Assembly (NCBI GenBank): GCA_022841505.1
Contig: JALHRK010000011.1
Location: 1 to 44,771 of the forward strand
Reading direction: 5' to 3'
Length of the DNA: 44,771 nucleotides
DNA from: Saprospiraceae bacterium
Lineage (GTDB): Bacteria; Bacteroidota; Bacteroidia; Chitinophagales; Saprospiraceae
Below, in pieces: positions 25,795 through 34,210 of this stretch (position 1 is the stretch's first letter; every line of letters starts with the position of its first letter). Made by a program: the position numbers and the translations under genes. The notes beneath the pieces were generated by a model, which had not been told where the DNA came from, ran no database searches, and saw nothing but the letters and a program-made list of their open reading frames with translations.

Positions 25795-27774
25795 TCAATC
25801 ATATTGGTATTGTAAATCAAGCAACACGATGCTGTTGTTATATTGCAAGCCTAAGCGTTTATCGCCGGATGCGGCGCCACAAGGGGCTAAGTTTTGTAAT
25901 CGGGGCGGTTCGCCGGATTCACTCTGGGTTGTGATTACAAGGGTGTATTGACTGCCGGATTTGAGCGTGCCGGTCAGGGGGCCCAGTTCTAAACTGGTTT
26001 TTCCTTCCAGAATATAATTGGAAATGGATCCAAGCTCCCGTCCCTTTTCGCTGATGGTGATGCGAACACGCCCTGGTTTGTTGGAAATGACAGCGGCACG
26101 GGCCAGTTTTATGGCAACTTTGGGTTTCAGGGTCATCGTTTGCCGTTCACTCAACCATACGGCGGATCCTCCACAACGATCCTGCATGGCAGCGCGGGCG
26201 CCAACGGAGGCTGAGTAATTGCCGATGACTTCTCTGGCAGGTGCGGTAGTCTGTATGGCAGGAGGAAGAGGCTCGGAATCAACAACAGGTTCCATTACCA
26301 CTGCTGATGTTGCAGTATCTTCAGAAGTATCCATGCGATCCGGAATTTGAAGGATGCCATCCCGATTTAGTGTCGTGGATTTTCCGAAGCGCCATACCTG
26401 GCAAAGGCCATCGCGAAAGTCGCCAACCGAGTCGTAAGTAACCGGAATCAGTACCTCGCCGGTCAGCGGGTCAATGAATCCCCAATTGAGGGAGCCTTCC
26501 CTTTTTTTTGCAGCGGCAGCAATGCCTTCGCTGGATTCGCGTATGATTTCATAGCCGGCTAATTTTTGTAATTGCCGGTTTTTTTCTTTTTTTTGCTGCA
26601 CTTCTTCTTCATTGGCAAAGATGCTGCCAAGCGCCTGCCGGTAAAGATTATCGGCATTGGCATAGTCGCCCTTAGCCGACAGTTGATCTGCCTCCTTCAC
26701 CATTTGGCGGTATGCGCCGGAAGCCACTACAATGCTGCCTGCAACGACGACAAGTACTAACACCACTGCTGCGCCCCACCATATAAAGCGCTTTTGATTG
26801 CTGCCAACCTGTGAACCCGTTTCTGGCGGAGCCAGAATCGGCCTTTTTGGCGAAATGTTCGGCGAAGGTGACTTTGGTGAAGGTGTTACCGGCACCCTTG
26901 GAACCGGTATATCAATAGCAGGCTTTGAAAGCAAATCAGGTTCAAGGATCAAAACTCCTGCTTCAGGTCGCTGTTCGGGCTTCAACGCCAAACATTTAAA
27001 AATCAAGCTTTGTATGTTTTTATTGTAAATTGCAGGCAACGGCGCCAATAAATCTTCAAGCACAGCCTGGTGCGTCACCATGCCGAGGTATTGGGTAAAG
27101 CCGCCTTGTCCGTTGAATGGCAGTGTACCCGTAGTCAGTTGATAAAGTGTAGCCCCGAAGGCCCATACGTCTGTTGCCGGTTCCGGAGTTTGCTGCATCT
27201 GATCGCGAAAAGCGAACAGCTCCGGCGCGCGATAGGCAATCGGCGTGGCGCCGGTATCCCCAACATCCGGATGCACAGCGGTCATGGTTCGGGTAAGTTG
27301 CACCTGCATATACCGGCTGATGCCAAAATCGCTGAGCAGATAATTGCCTTCGTCGTCTATGAGGATGTTGTCAGGTTTGATGTCGCTGTGAACGAGGGGA
27401 ATACTGCGCCCGTGGAGGTATTGTAATGCGCTGCCAATCTGTGCAACTAACCTGGCTGTTTCGGCCTGGCTTATTGTACCGATTAGGGAAGCAATTGAAC
27501 CCCGCCGGCAATAGGGCAATACGAGAAAGGGCGCGCCTTCATGGTCGTCAAAAAATAAAGGGCGAAGAATATTCGGATGCACTAAATGGTGCGCCTGCTG
27601 ATACTCCTGCCTGCAAAGAGCAATGCCGGTTGGGTCCTGCCGGTTAAAAATTTTAACTGCTACTTCCACGCCCGCTTTTTCATCACGGGTTCGCCACACT
27701 TGCGAAAAACCGCCCATGCCTAATTGTTCAACCAGGCGATAACGCTGAAAAAATAAATCATCAGGCTGGTACAT
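25795..27774 (-). CDS. membrane Ser/Thr protein kinase with extracytoplasmic WG repeat
   Basis: A 659-residue Hanks-type kinase. The cytoplasmic kinase domain spans about 10-285: glycine loop L-G-M-G-G-F-S (19-25), ATP lysine K41, catalytic loop H-S-D-I-K-P-D-N with D131, and D-F-G at 149-151. The loop is H-S-D rather than H-R-D, so the kinase is of the non-RD type and may not need activation-loop phosphorylation. A proline-rich linker (285-325) leads to one membrane helix (330-352). Outside are a TPR-like helix pair (355-400), a WG-type repeat (N-W-G-F-I-D-P-L-T-G-E at 430-440) and a beta-rich C-terminal domain (about 530-659) of unknown type. It lies 10 bases after the PP2C gene, giving a kinase/phosphatase pair in one transcript. 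Confidence 0.87.
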   Translation of the reverse strand: MYQPDDLFFQRYRLVEQLGMGGFSQVWRTRDEKAGVEVAVKIFNRQDPTGIALCRQEYQQAHHLVHPNILRPLFFDDHEGAPFLVLPYCRRGSIASLIGTISQAETARLVAQIGSALQYLHGRSIPLVHSDIKPDNILIDDEGNYLLSDFGISRYMQVQLTRTMTAVHPDVGDTGATPIAYRAPELFAFRDQMQQTPEPATDVWAFGATLYQLTTGTLPFNGQGGFTQYLGMVTHQAVLEDLLAPLPAIYNKNIQSLIFKCLALKPEQRPEAGVLILEPDLLSKPAIDIPVPRVPVTPSPKSPSPNISPKRPILAPPETGSQVGSNQKRFIWWGAAVVLVLVVVAGSIVVASGAYRQMVKEADQLSAKGDYANADNLYRQALGSIFANEEEVQQKKEKNRQLQKLAGYEIIRESSEGIAAAAKKREGSLNWGFIDPLTGEVLIPVTYDSVGDFRDGLCQVWRFGKSTTLNRDGILQIPDRMDTSEDTATSAVVMEPVVDSEPLPPAIQTTAPAREVIGNYSASVGARAAMQDRCGGSAVWLSERQTMTLKPKVAIKLARAAVISNKPGRVRITISEKGRELGSISNYILEGKTSLELGPLTGTLKSGSQYTLVITTQSESGEPPRLQNLAPCGAASGDKRLGLQYNNSIVLLDLQYQYD

Positions 27775-27784
27775 GATATAGCGG

Positions 27785-29224
27785 TTAGTGGCTTTTAATA
27801 TTAGCGGATGATAGCAGCGGTTTCTCCGATTTGGAGTCGGCGGCCTTTAGGTTTTCAGCTTCTTCATTCGATTGAAACCCGGTGAGCACCACTTCCCACT
27901 TTTCGCCGGAAGAAGAAGGCAGGGAGGTTCGAGCTACGCTGTATTGAGGGTACCGCTTGCGCAATTCGCGTTCTAATCTCCGAATGTTGTCTTTGTTTGC
28001 AAAAGCGCCTACTACGATATAATGCGTTCCAGCTTTTACTTCTCCGGTTGCAGCATGCGCCGGAAAACTGTCCGGGACATATGCCGCCGCCACATTTTGC
28101 AGGGTATCTGTCCTGGTTTCCACCGCTATAATCTTCCCATACGAGCTATCTGCCGGCTTCGTTTGCGCTTCCGGCTTCTGTTCCGGTAAATTTTGCGAAA
28201 GCACTTCCGATGAATTGTTGCGGGAAAACCAGAAACACAGCAGGGTTGCCCCCGCGCCCAGAAGCATTAAAAAGCAAAGCACGAACAACCTGCTTTTTTT
28301 TGAGGTGCGGCTTGATCTTTGTTCGAGCGAGGTTCTTTTTGTGCTTCCTTCAAAAGTAAAAGTACGGCCTGAAGCCGCCTTGTCTATAACCGGCTGTGGC
28401 GCCAAGCGCGCCACAGCCAGGGTAATATTGTCATGTCCGCCTGCATCGTTGGCCGCTGTAATCAACCGGGTAGCAAGCTCCGGAGGCGATTCATAAACAC
28501 CTTCTTCAAAAAAAACGGCCATCTGTTTGTCAGACAACATTCCATTCAGTCCATCAGTGCATATTAAGAGGCAATCATTTATTTGCAAGGTTTGCCGGAT
28601 ATAGCCAGGGGATATGGGGTCACCGGTCATTCCCAGACACTGTGTAATCATGTTGCGCTGGGGGTGTATGACGGCTTGTTCATGCGTGATTTTTTGCTCA
28701 TCAAGGAGTTTTTGCACCAGCGAGTGGTCTTTCGACAACTGCCGCAGTCCCTCTCCTGTACGCCACAGATAACATCGGCTGTCGCCAACCCACAGCAGTT
28801 GTAATTCCTGCCCGATGACCCAGGCCATTACGAGCGTCGTACCCATACCAGCCAGGTCTTCTTTTCCGGCTGCCAGTTGCACGATTTGCTGCTGCGCATA
28901 CCACATAGCTTCCAGAAGCGATTGCTGTGGCGATTGTGCGGCGGGGTCGGAAGTTTCCTGCACCAATTTTTCAAAATACCGCCGAACACTGTCCACTGCC
29001 ATTTGCGCTGCCACTTCCCCGGCATTCATGCCTCCCATGCCATCTGCGACGACGAGCAGGACGCCCCAGTTATCAGTGGTGCCAGCATTGCTGCCTTCCG
29101 ATACCCAAACACCTCCGGCCAGATTAGCTGCGGCGAGCATCCGGTCTTCCTGGTGTTCGCGAGAGCGGCCAACGTCGGTATGCAGCGCAAAGTGGAGTGA
29201 TATGGAAGCCACTGTTTCAGGCAT
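27785..29224 (-). CDS. PP2C protein phosphatase with membrane anchor and SPOR domain
   Basis: A 479-residue protein phosphatase. The cytoplasmic PP2C domain covers about 8-275 with the metal-binding aspartates visible in H-Q-E-D (D27), D-G-M-G-G (D61), C-T-D-G (D224) and H-D-N-I (D265). After a basic linker there is one membrane helix (312-333), then a disordered periplasmic stretch and a C-terminal SPOR-like domain (about 399-460, H-Y-I-V-V-G-A-F-A-N ... W-E-V-V-L-T-G-F). SPOR domains bind peptidoglycan stripped of stem peptides. It overlaps the stator gene by 8 bases and precedes the membrane kinase by 10. It should reverse phosphorylation made by the two kinases of this cluster, perhaps in response to cell-wall state. 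Confidence 0.9.
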   Translation of the reverse strand: MPETVASISLHFALHTDVGRSREHQEDRMLAAANLAGGVWVSEGSNAGTTDNWGVLLVVADGMGGMNAGEVAAQMAVDSVRRYFEKLVQETSDPAAQSPQQSLLEAMWYAQQQIVQLAAGKEDLAGMGTTLVMAWVIGQELQLLWVGDSRCYLWRTGEGLRQLSKDHSLVQKLLDEQKITHEQAVIHPQRNMITQCLGMTGDPISPGYIRQTLQINDCLLICTDGLNGMLSDKQMAVFFEEGVYESPPELATRLITAANDAGGHDNITLAVARLAPQPVIDKAASGRTFTFEGSTKRTSLEQRSSRTSKKSRLFVLCFLMLLGAGATLLCFWFSRNNSSEVLSQNLPEQKPEAQTKPADSSYGKIIAVETRTDTLQNVAAAYVPDSFPAHAATGEVKAGTHYIVVGAFANKDNIRRLERELRKRYPQYSVARTSLPSSSGEKWEVVLTGFQSNEEAENLKAADSKSEKPLLSSANIKSH

Positions 29225-29978
29225 GTTCGCGGTGGTAAATCCTGTTGATTAAATTTTCTATCACATAGCTTTCGGTTTGCGTGTGCATTTTTTCCAAACG
29301 TGCCTGCAAATCGTGAAAGAAATACATCAGAATTAGGCTGAGCGCCAACGCCACAAGGGTCGTATCAAAAGCGATATTGAGCAGGGAGGTCATTTTCCCG
29401 ATGCTCGAAGCGTTCGCAAACTCATTGGCGACGCCCAAAGAGGCAGCGATCCCGATTACGGTGCCAATAAACCCAACAGAAGGAATGGCCCAGGCGATGT
29501 AGCGCGTCAGTTCCAGTTCACTCTCCGATTCGCGGCTGTTGATGCCTGATTGGGCGCTGACTACCTCCAGCGCTTCGGATACGGATTTGTTGGAACGGAA
29601 TTTCGTACAGGCTTTTTTGATAAGGTCCACCAGCAACAGGGGATTTTGTTTTTCCACTTCCACCATTTTCAGGCGCAGTTGAGCCACATCGTCTGCCGAA
29701 ATTACATAGTGTTCTTTTTCAGGCAACAACTCCATATTCAGCGCGCGAAGCTGGTAGCTGACATACCCCCGCAACCGCATCAACTCCAGTACTCCGAAGA
29801 AGAATAGCAGGTAGGTCAGCGCCTGAATGATACCCGAAGGAAAACTTCCGCCCAGCATGACCAAAATGCGTTGAGCCATGCTGCCTGCGGGTATAAAACT
29901 TGTTAATAACACCAGAACAGCGCTTAGTGCAATCGTCAGGCCCAGTGCGATTAAAAAATTGGTTTGTCTGTCTCTCAT
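29217..29978 (-). CDS. MotA/TolQ/ExbB-like proton channel subunit
   Basis: A 253-residue inner-membrane protein with four predicted helices (about 8-28, 47-66, 160-183, 198-221) and a cytoplasmic loop between helices 2 and 3. The third helix has W-A-I-P-S-V-G-F-I-G-T-V-I-G-I and the fourth N-I-A-F-D-T-T-L-V-A-L-A-L-S, which is the conserved pattern of MotA/TolQ/ExbB channels. Such subunits form a pentamer around two MotB/TolR/ExbD-type helices and use ion flow to turn or move. The partner is encoded directly before it (12-base gap). The stop overlaps the phosphatase start by 8 bases. It could also be compared with ZorA of the Zorya defence system, although the long ZorA tail is missing. Confidence 0.85.
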   Translation of the reverse strand: MRDRQTNFLIALGLTIALSAVLVLLTSFIPAGSMAQRILVMLGGSFPSGIIQALTYLLFFFGVLELMRLRGYVSYQLRALNMELLPEKEHYVISADDVAQLRLKMVEVEKQNPLLLVDLIKKACTKFRSNKSVSEALEVVSAQSGINSRESESELELTRYIAWAIPSVGFIGTVIGIAASLGVANEFANASSIGKMTSLLNIAFDTTLVALALSLILMYFFHDLQARLEKMHTQTESYVIENLINRIYHREHA

Positions 29979-29990
29979 CTTAATTTATTT

Positions 29991-30968
29991 TTAGATTGCC
30001 GGTATGAAATTGAAGTTTGTTTCGGTGATCTGAATTTCGCCAATGAGGGTGCCGGAATCAGGCCGGTTGAGATGCGGCGGCGGAGTAGCCGTAATCATAA
30101 TGCCTTTTCTGTTAAAAACCTTAGTGCCTTCGCCTTCCGCAGGGTTGAAAACAATGAGAATATCAACCGGAGTTGCGGGGATGTTCTTTTTTCCGATATT
30201 GGCGTAAATCTTATAGGTTCCGGGCTTCAGCTTTTCTTGTATGATGGCCTGATTTGGTTTGGGGTTGAGTTTTCGCGGTATGCGTTGCCAACGTCCAAAA
30301 CTCATTTTGCGGTTGAAGTAATCACAAAAAGCACCCTTTTCATTTTGGAGGTACAGGTCAACGTTGGATTTGGTGTTTTCCCAGGAAACCATGATCGCTA
30401 AAGGCGGATTGAATCCAAAATAAAAACTGCCCTCCGACTTGATTGGGGGTTTATTATCCTTGATAGTATCTGTTGGGGATACCGGTGGTGGTTCTGTGGG
30501 CTTATCCCTTTTTGGATCCTTTTCAGCAATGACCGGTGGCGGTTCTGTTTTTGGAACGCATTTCTTCAATTTTTCCGTTGCCTCTTTCAGCGCCTTTTCA
30601 CATTGTCCCAGATCATATATTGCTTGTGCAAGTGCCTGTTCCAGCTCGCCTTTTTCTTTCACCAATTCGCGGTTGTGAGCCTCCGTGCGCCGCTGCGACT
30701 CCTCTGCTGCCCTGGCGGCTAATTGCAACCCCCTCACTGCATCAAGGATTTTGTTATACTCCTTTTCAGGAATGCTGCCCTTGAGGCTTACTGCCAACGA
30801 ATCGAAGGAGGTGAATTGCCTGCGCAACTCTTTGTAAACTTCAAAATCTTCTTCCGAAACAATGTCGAGCTTGGGCACAATGACGAACAGCAGAATGACC
30901 GCTGCCAAAGCCCCCGACAAAAGATCGAGGAAGGAAATGTTGAAGACGTTGATTTCTCTCTTTTTCAT
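29991..30968 (-). CDS. MotB/TolR-like single-pass stator subunit with C-terminal beta domain
   Basis: A 325-residue bitopic protein. The N-terminus reads N-I-S-F-L-D-L-L-S-G-A followed by a membrane helix (13-32); D15 is in the place of the proton-carrying Asp of MotB, TolR, ExbD and ZorB. A long coiled coil (about 40-130) and a proline-rich linker (135-170) follow. The C-terminal domain (about 180-325) is beta-rich with V-S-W-E-N-T-K-S-N-V-D-L-Y-L and K-P-G-T-Y-K-I-Y-A, resembling the YfaP/DUF2135-like folds, not the OmpA peptidoglycan-binding domain of MotB or ZorB. It probably pairs with the next gene as an ion-driven stator and uses the beta domain to touch a periplasmic partner. Confidence 0.78.
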   Translation of the reverse strand: MKKREINVFNISFLDLLSGALAAVILLFVIVPKLDIVSEEDFEVYKELRRQFTSFDSLAVSLKGSIPEKEYNKILDAVRGLQLAARAAEESQRRTEAHNRELVKEKGELEQALAQAIYDLGQCEKALKEATEKLKKCVPKTEPPPVIAEKDPKRDKPTEPPPVSPTDTIKDNKPPIKSEGSFYFGFNPPLAIMVSWENTKSNVDLYLQNEKGAFCDYFNRKMSFGRWQRIPRKLNPKPNQAIIQEKLKPGTYKIYANIGKKNIPATPVDILIVFNPAEGEGTKVFNRKGIMITATPPPHLNRPDSGTLIGEIQITETNFNFIPAI

Positions 30969-31007
30969 AAAATGAAAGATTGAATGGTCAGGAATGGTGC
31001 AATTGGG

Positions 31008-31523
31008 TTACTTTTTTGAAGCGTCTTGTATAAGGATTTTGCATTTCTTCCTCAATTGTTTTTCCTCGATTAATTGATTGAGTTGTACTTCCACATCCGT
31101 AAAAGCCTGCCGGTGACCGCAGTTGCACAATTCCGAAAAAGGAGCCTTATCCACAATCAATTCCTTTAGTTTTTCCAAAGAAGGCGCTGAAGACAAACCG
31201 GCATACGCTTCATAAGTCAAACTCAGGAAAGCCGTTTGCGCCCCAATGCCTCTGTTGTCGAGCAGGTAACCGTTTTTCAGTTGCGTGGGCAGGGCATACC
31301 CGGTTTCCGTTTTCAAATCCGAAGGATGCGGATAAGCAATGATTTCATCGCCCTGCTCCGAAAGCAAAACCGGCACTAAATTCCGGTAGTCGGCTTTTGT
31401 TTTGTAAACCATAACCGGCGGGCCAGGCAGAAATTGCGGCTCGAAGACAGGCGCCTCCGGTTTGCGGTTTGTTTTACAGGCGAAAGCTGAATAAATAAGC
31501 AGCAACAAAAGGGCCGTTCTCAT
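31008..31523 (-). CDS. conserved Bacteroidota lipoprotein of unknown function
   Basis: A 171-residue lipoprotein; the lipobox is S-A-F-A-C with Cys at residue 16. The mature part contains Y-K-T-K-A-D-Y, P-V-L-L-S-E, A-Y-P-H-P-S-D and G-Y-L-L-D-N-R-G-I-G, a pattern I remember from conserved hypothetical lipoproteins of this phylum; no function is known to me. Two Cys in C-N-C-G-H may bind metal or form a disulfide. Its ATG overlaps the stop of the C10 protease gene by 4 bases (ATGA), so it is translationally coupled to that gene. The next gene starts 39 bases on. Confidence 0.75.
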   Translation of the reverse strand: MRTALLLLLIYSAFACKTNRKPEAPVFEPQFLPGPPVMVYKTKADYRNLVPVLLSEQGDEIIAYPHPSDLKTETGYALPTQLKNGYLLDNRGIGAQTAFLSLTYEAYAGLSSAPSLEKLKELIVDKAPFSELCNCGHRQAFTDVEVQLNQLIEEKQLRKKCKILIQDASKK

Positions 31524-34162
31524 CGAGTCAGGATTATTTTTTTGGTTAACAATCCTTTATCTGTTCTGAATCTGGCAAAATAGACGCCAGCTGGCAAATG
31601 GTGCAAAGGCAGTTGCAGCATTTTTTCATTTGGTTTCACCTCTCCCGGTTGCACCACCTGCCCTTGCGTGTTCAGCACGTCAAGCTGCAATACAATTCCT
31701 TCTAATTCGCGCCAGTCGAGGTTGATAAAATCGCTTACCGGGTTCGGAAAAGTCTCAATACGCGCTGCCAATTCCTGCTGTTCCTGCGTACCCACAACTG
31801 GTGTTCGGCTCACATTCATGCTGAGCAGGTAGGTGCCTGTTTCGCCCGTGAAATAAGGGGAAACTAAGAAGTAAAGCGTGCCGCCATTGTTGACCGTGAA
31901 GTTTCCGGGAGGAACATCATCGTAAGAATCGGACCAGGCACTGCCGTTGGTGGAAACAGAAAACAGCGCATCGAGCGTGTAGGTATTCCCGTTGCCGCTG
32001 TCGTAGGAATCATGCAGCCTTGCTGAAATGGTGTAATTGTATCCGGAAGGCAACACGATCTTGTAGTTATCGTAATCATTGCCTACATGGCAATTAGACC
32101 CCGTGGTGTGCCGCGTAGCGTTGTTACCGGAAAAAGTCAGAGGCAGGTTATAAGCCTGGGCTGACGAATTATTGTTTTCGTACTGGTCGGGTTGTATCGA
32201 AGGTACCTGTACGATCACCTTGAGCGGATTGGGATGGTTGGTGCTGCCGACCAGTTGCCAGTTGGCGCTGTTGTTAGGTTTGTGAATGACCGCCATGAGG
32301 TAAGTTCCCGGATCTACAGTCACTGTGTTGCTGAACGTCAGGAACGGAGCGCTGTAGATGAAACCGGACGGCAGGCCGTTGTTTTCATTAATCGTACCAA
32401 TTGCCTGAGCAAAAGAGCCGTCCAAATTGTAGAGATTAAGCGCATACTGCCCGGTGTAAGTGAAAGCGCCGGTATTTTGCAGGTTCAGGTTCACAGAAAC
32501 AGACTGGCCTTTGGTGAGGGTCGTTCCAGGGGAGAGGGACATGGTCGAATACATCTCGATATTGTTGGCATTCACTACTGTAATGGGCGCCAGATTGGTA
32601 TAGATGCCGCTATTGGCCACCTGTATCCAGTTGCCGCCTGTGGGCCGATAGAAAATGCCAATATAGTAACTACCCGGTAACATGCTGAACAATCCTGGAT
32701 TGGAGAAGGTAAGTCCGTTGTTATAAATAAATCCAGACTGAAGCGAGAAGCCGGTTTTGATTTCTACATAATCAATAAAAGTATAGGTGTTGTCAAAAAC
32801 AGCAGCGCAGTAGTCTCCCGAAAAATTGCTCGTGCCATTGTTCAAGATATTGGTAAATACACTGAACGCATTGCCATAGCCAATCGAATTGGAAGAGGGA
32901 GAAACGTAGGTGTAGAGCTGGAGGTTTTGCGGCGCAGTGTTGCCCCCGCCCGGCGGTTCTATCCCAATGAGTATTTGTTGTCCGCTGTTAAAGCCTCCGT
33001 TACCCCCGCCAGCTCCCAATGTACCGGGATTGAGCGCATTAACCGTGAAATATCCGTCCGAATTGCCACCCCAACCCCAGTTGAAATGAAAAAAGTTGTT
33101 GTCATCATAGCCATCGCAAACAAATGCATGGCCGCCGCCGCTTCCAAAGCCTGTGTGCAGAATTGGGCGACTTGAATTGAGTTCCGCTTTCATCAGATTG
33201 ATCCATTGCGTCTGGTTGTAACTGCTGCGGTGTACACCCTGCATCGTGTTTTTATAGCCAAAATAGGTTTTGAGTGCATATTCGGAGCAATGCTGCACTG
33301 GACTTCCGGAGGTAATCACGTAAGCCCCGCTTCCTCCCGTAGAAGCAACGCCATAGTCCATATCCACACTCACTCCACAGTGGTACATCAGGGTTGCCAC
33401 AGCGCTGTTGGCAGAATTGACGTTATTGGGCATCGAATTCCACTGGTAGGTCGTGCTTCCAAAATTTGCGGAAAGCGTACCATATTTTTGATGATTATAG
33501 GAATGGAATCCGGCGCCTGTGGCCGGGTAATTCCAATATTTCATGATCTGCGCCATGGCTGTAGCCACGCAACCGCTTACGGTGCGTTGGTTGGCCTGGT
33601 TATCGAAAGGGCAAAGCGCATTGTAGTGGGGGGACTGGTTCCAACGGGTAGTGACAAGTGGGTTGACGCCCATTCTTGGACCACTACCCTGCCCTCCTGT
33701 TACATCCTCCCTTAGTAAAGTTTGCCAGGCTTCTACAATTTCCTCCGTTGCCCGAATGTTATTTTCAAGCACGTAGCGGATTTCGTTTTTATAGCCTTCC
33801 AGCCATTTGGCTACACCCTGCGGAATATTGGATGCATCGAAGGCGCTTTCTAAAGAATAGCCCAATATAGGCATCACTTCGTCGTCAGCGGCGACAATAA
33901 CAAAACCTTGCGCTGAGGGGATATTAAAAACATAAAACCAGACTGCCCCATCGGGCGAAAGCGCTAGCGCTTCGGTGTCGTGGGCACTGGAACCCGCTGT
34001 ATAAACCAGATCGAGGTTGCTCACCTCCCTGTGGGGCAATGGCATGGCGCGGGTATTGATGAAATTGCGGCCAACTGCCAAGGCCGTTTGCACATCAATC
34101 TGTTTTCCGAAAGCAAGGCCGAAAAACAGCATTAAAGCAAGAAGGGTAGCGATCTTTTTCAT
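31520..34162 (-). CDS. secreted C10 (streptopain-like) cysteine protease with T9SS sorting domain
   Basis: An 880-residue protease exported by Sec and then type IX secretion. Signal peptide 1-19; a propeptide of the Spi/streptopain type (about 25-165); catalytic domain about 170-385 with Cys198 in G-C-V-A-T-A-M-A-Q, His345 in G-G-H-A-F and the N-W-G-W motif at 361-364, all as in SpeB and interpain. Then come beta-sandwich domains (about 390-670), a PPC-like domain (about 670-785), and a C-terminal Por sorting domain (F-P-N-P-V-S-D-F-I-N-L near 805 and the final L-T-K-K-I-I-L-T-R). It lies 48 bases after the FHA kinase gene. A surface or secreted protease inside a kinase/stator operon is unexpected; it may be a regulated effector. 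Confidence 0.9.
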   Translation of the reverse strand: MKKIATLLALMLFFGLAFGKQIDVQTALAVGRNFINTRAMPLPHREVSNLDLVYTAGSSAHDTEALALSPDGAVWFYVFNIPSAQGFVIVAADDEVMPILGYSLESAFDASNIPQGVAKWLEGYKNEIRYVLENNIRATEEIVEAWQTLLREDVTGGQGSGPRMGVNPLVTTRWNQSPHYNALCPFDNQANQRTVSGCVATAMAQIMKYWNYPATGAGFHSYNHQKYGTLSANFGSTTYQWNSMPNNVNSANSAVATLMYHCGVSVDMDYGVASTGGSGAYVITSGSPVQHCSEYALKTYFGYKNTMQGVHRSSYNQTQWINLMKAELNSSRPILHTGFGSGGGHAFVCDGYDDNNFFHFNWGWGGNSDGYFTVNALNPGTLGAGGGNGGFNSGQQILIGIEPPGGGNTAPQNLQLYTYVSPSSNSIGYGNAFSVFTNILNNGTSNFSGDYCAAVFDNTYTFIDYVEIKTGFSLQSGFIYNNGLTFSNPGLFSMLPGSYYIGIFYRPTGGNWIQVANSGIYTNLAPITVVNANNIEMYSTMSLSPGTTLTKGQSVSVNLNLQNTGAFTYTGQYALNLYNLDGSFAQAIGTINENNGLPSGFIYSAPFLTFSNTVTVDPGTYLMAVIHKPNNSANWQLVGSTNHPNPLKVIVQVPSIQPDQYENNNSSAQAYNLPLTFSGNNATRHTTGSNCHVGNDYDNYKIVLPSGYNYTISARLHDSYDSGNGNTYTLDALFSVSTNGSAWSDSYDDVPPGNFTVNNGGTLYFLVSPYFTGETGTYLLSMNVSRTPVVGTQEQQELAARIETFPNPVSDFINLDWRELEGIVLQLDVLNTQGQVVQPGEVKPNEKMLQLPLHHLPAGVYFARFRTDKGLLTKKIILTR

Positions 34163-34210
34163 TTGAATTAGATATTTAATTAATTTTAAAATCTTTGTTA
34201 AATTAAAATT

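Noticed and set aside
29217-30968. Zorya defence system
   Set aside because: The stator pair is similar in kind, but the OmpA domain of ZorB, the long ZorA tail and the ZorC/ZorD/ZorE genes are missing.
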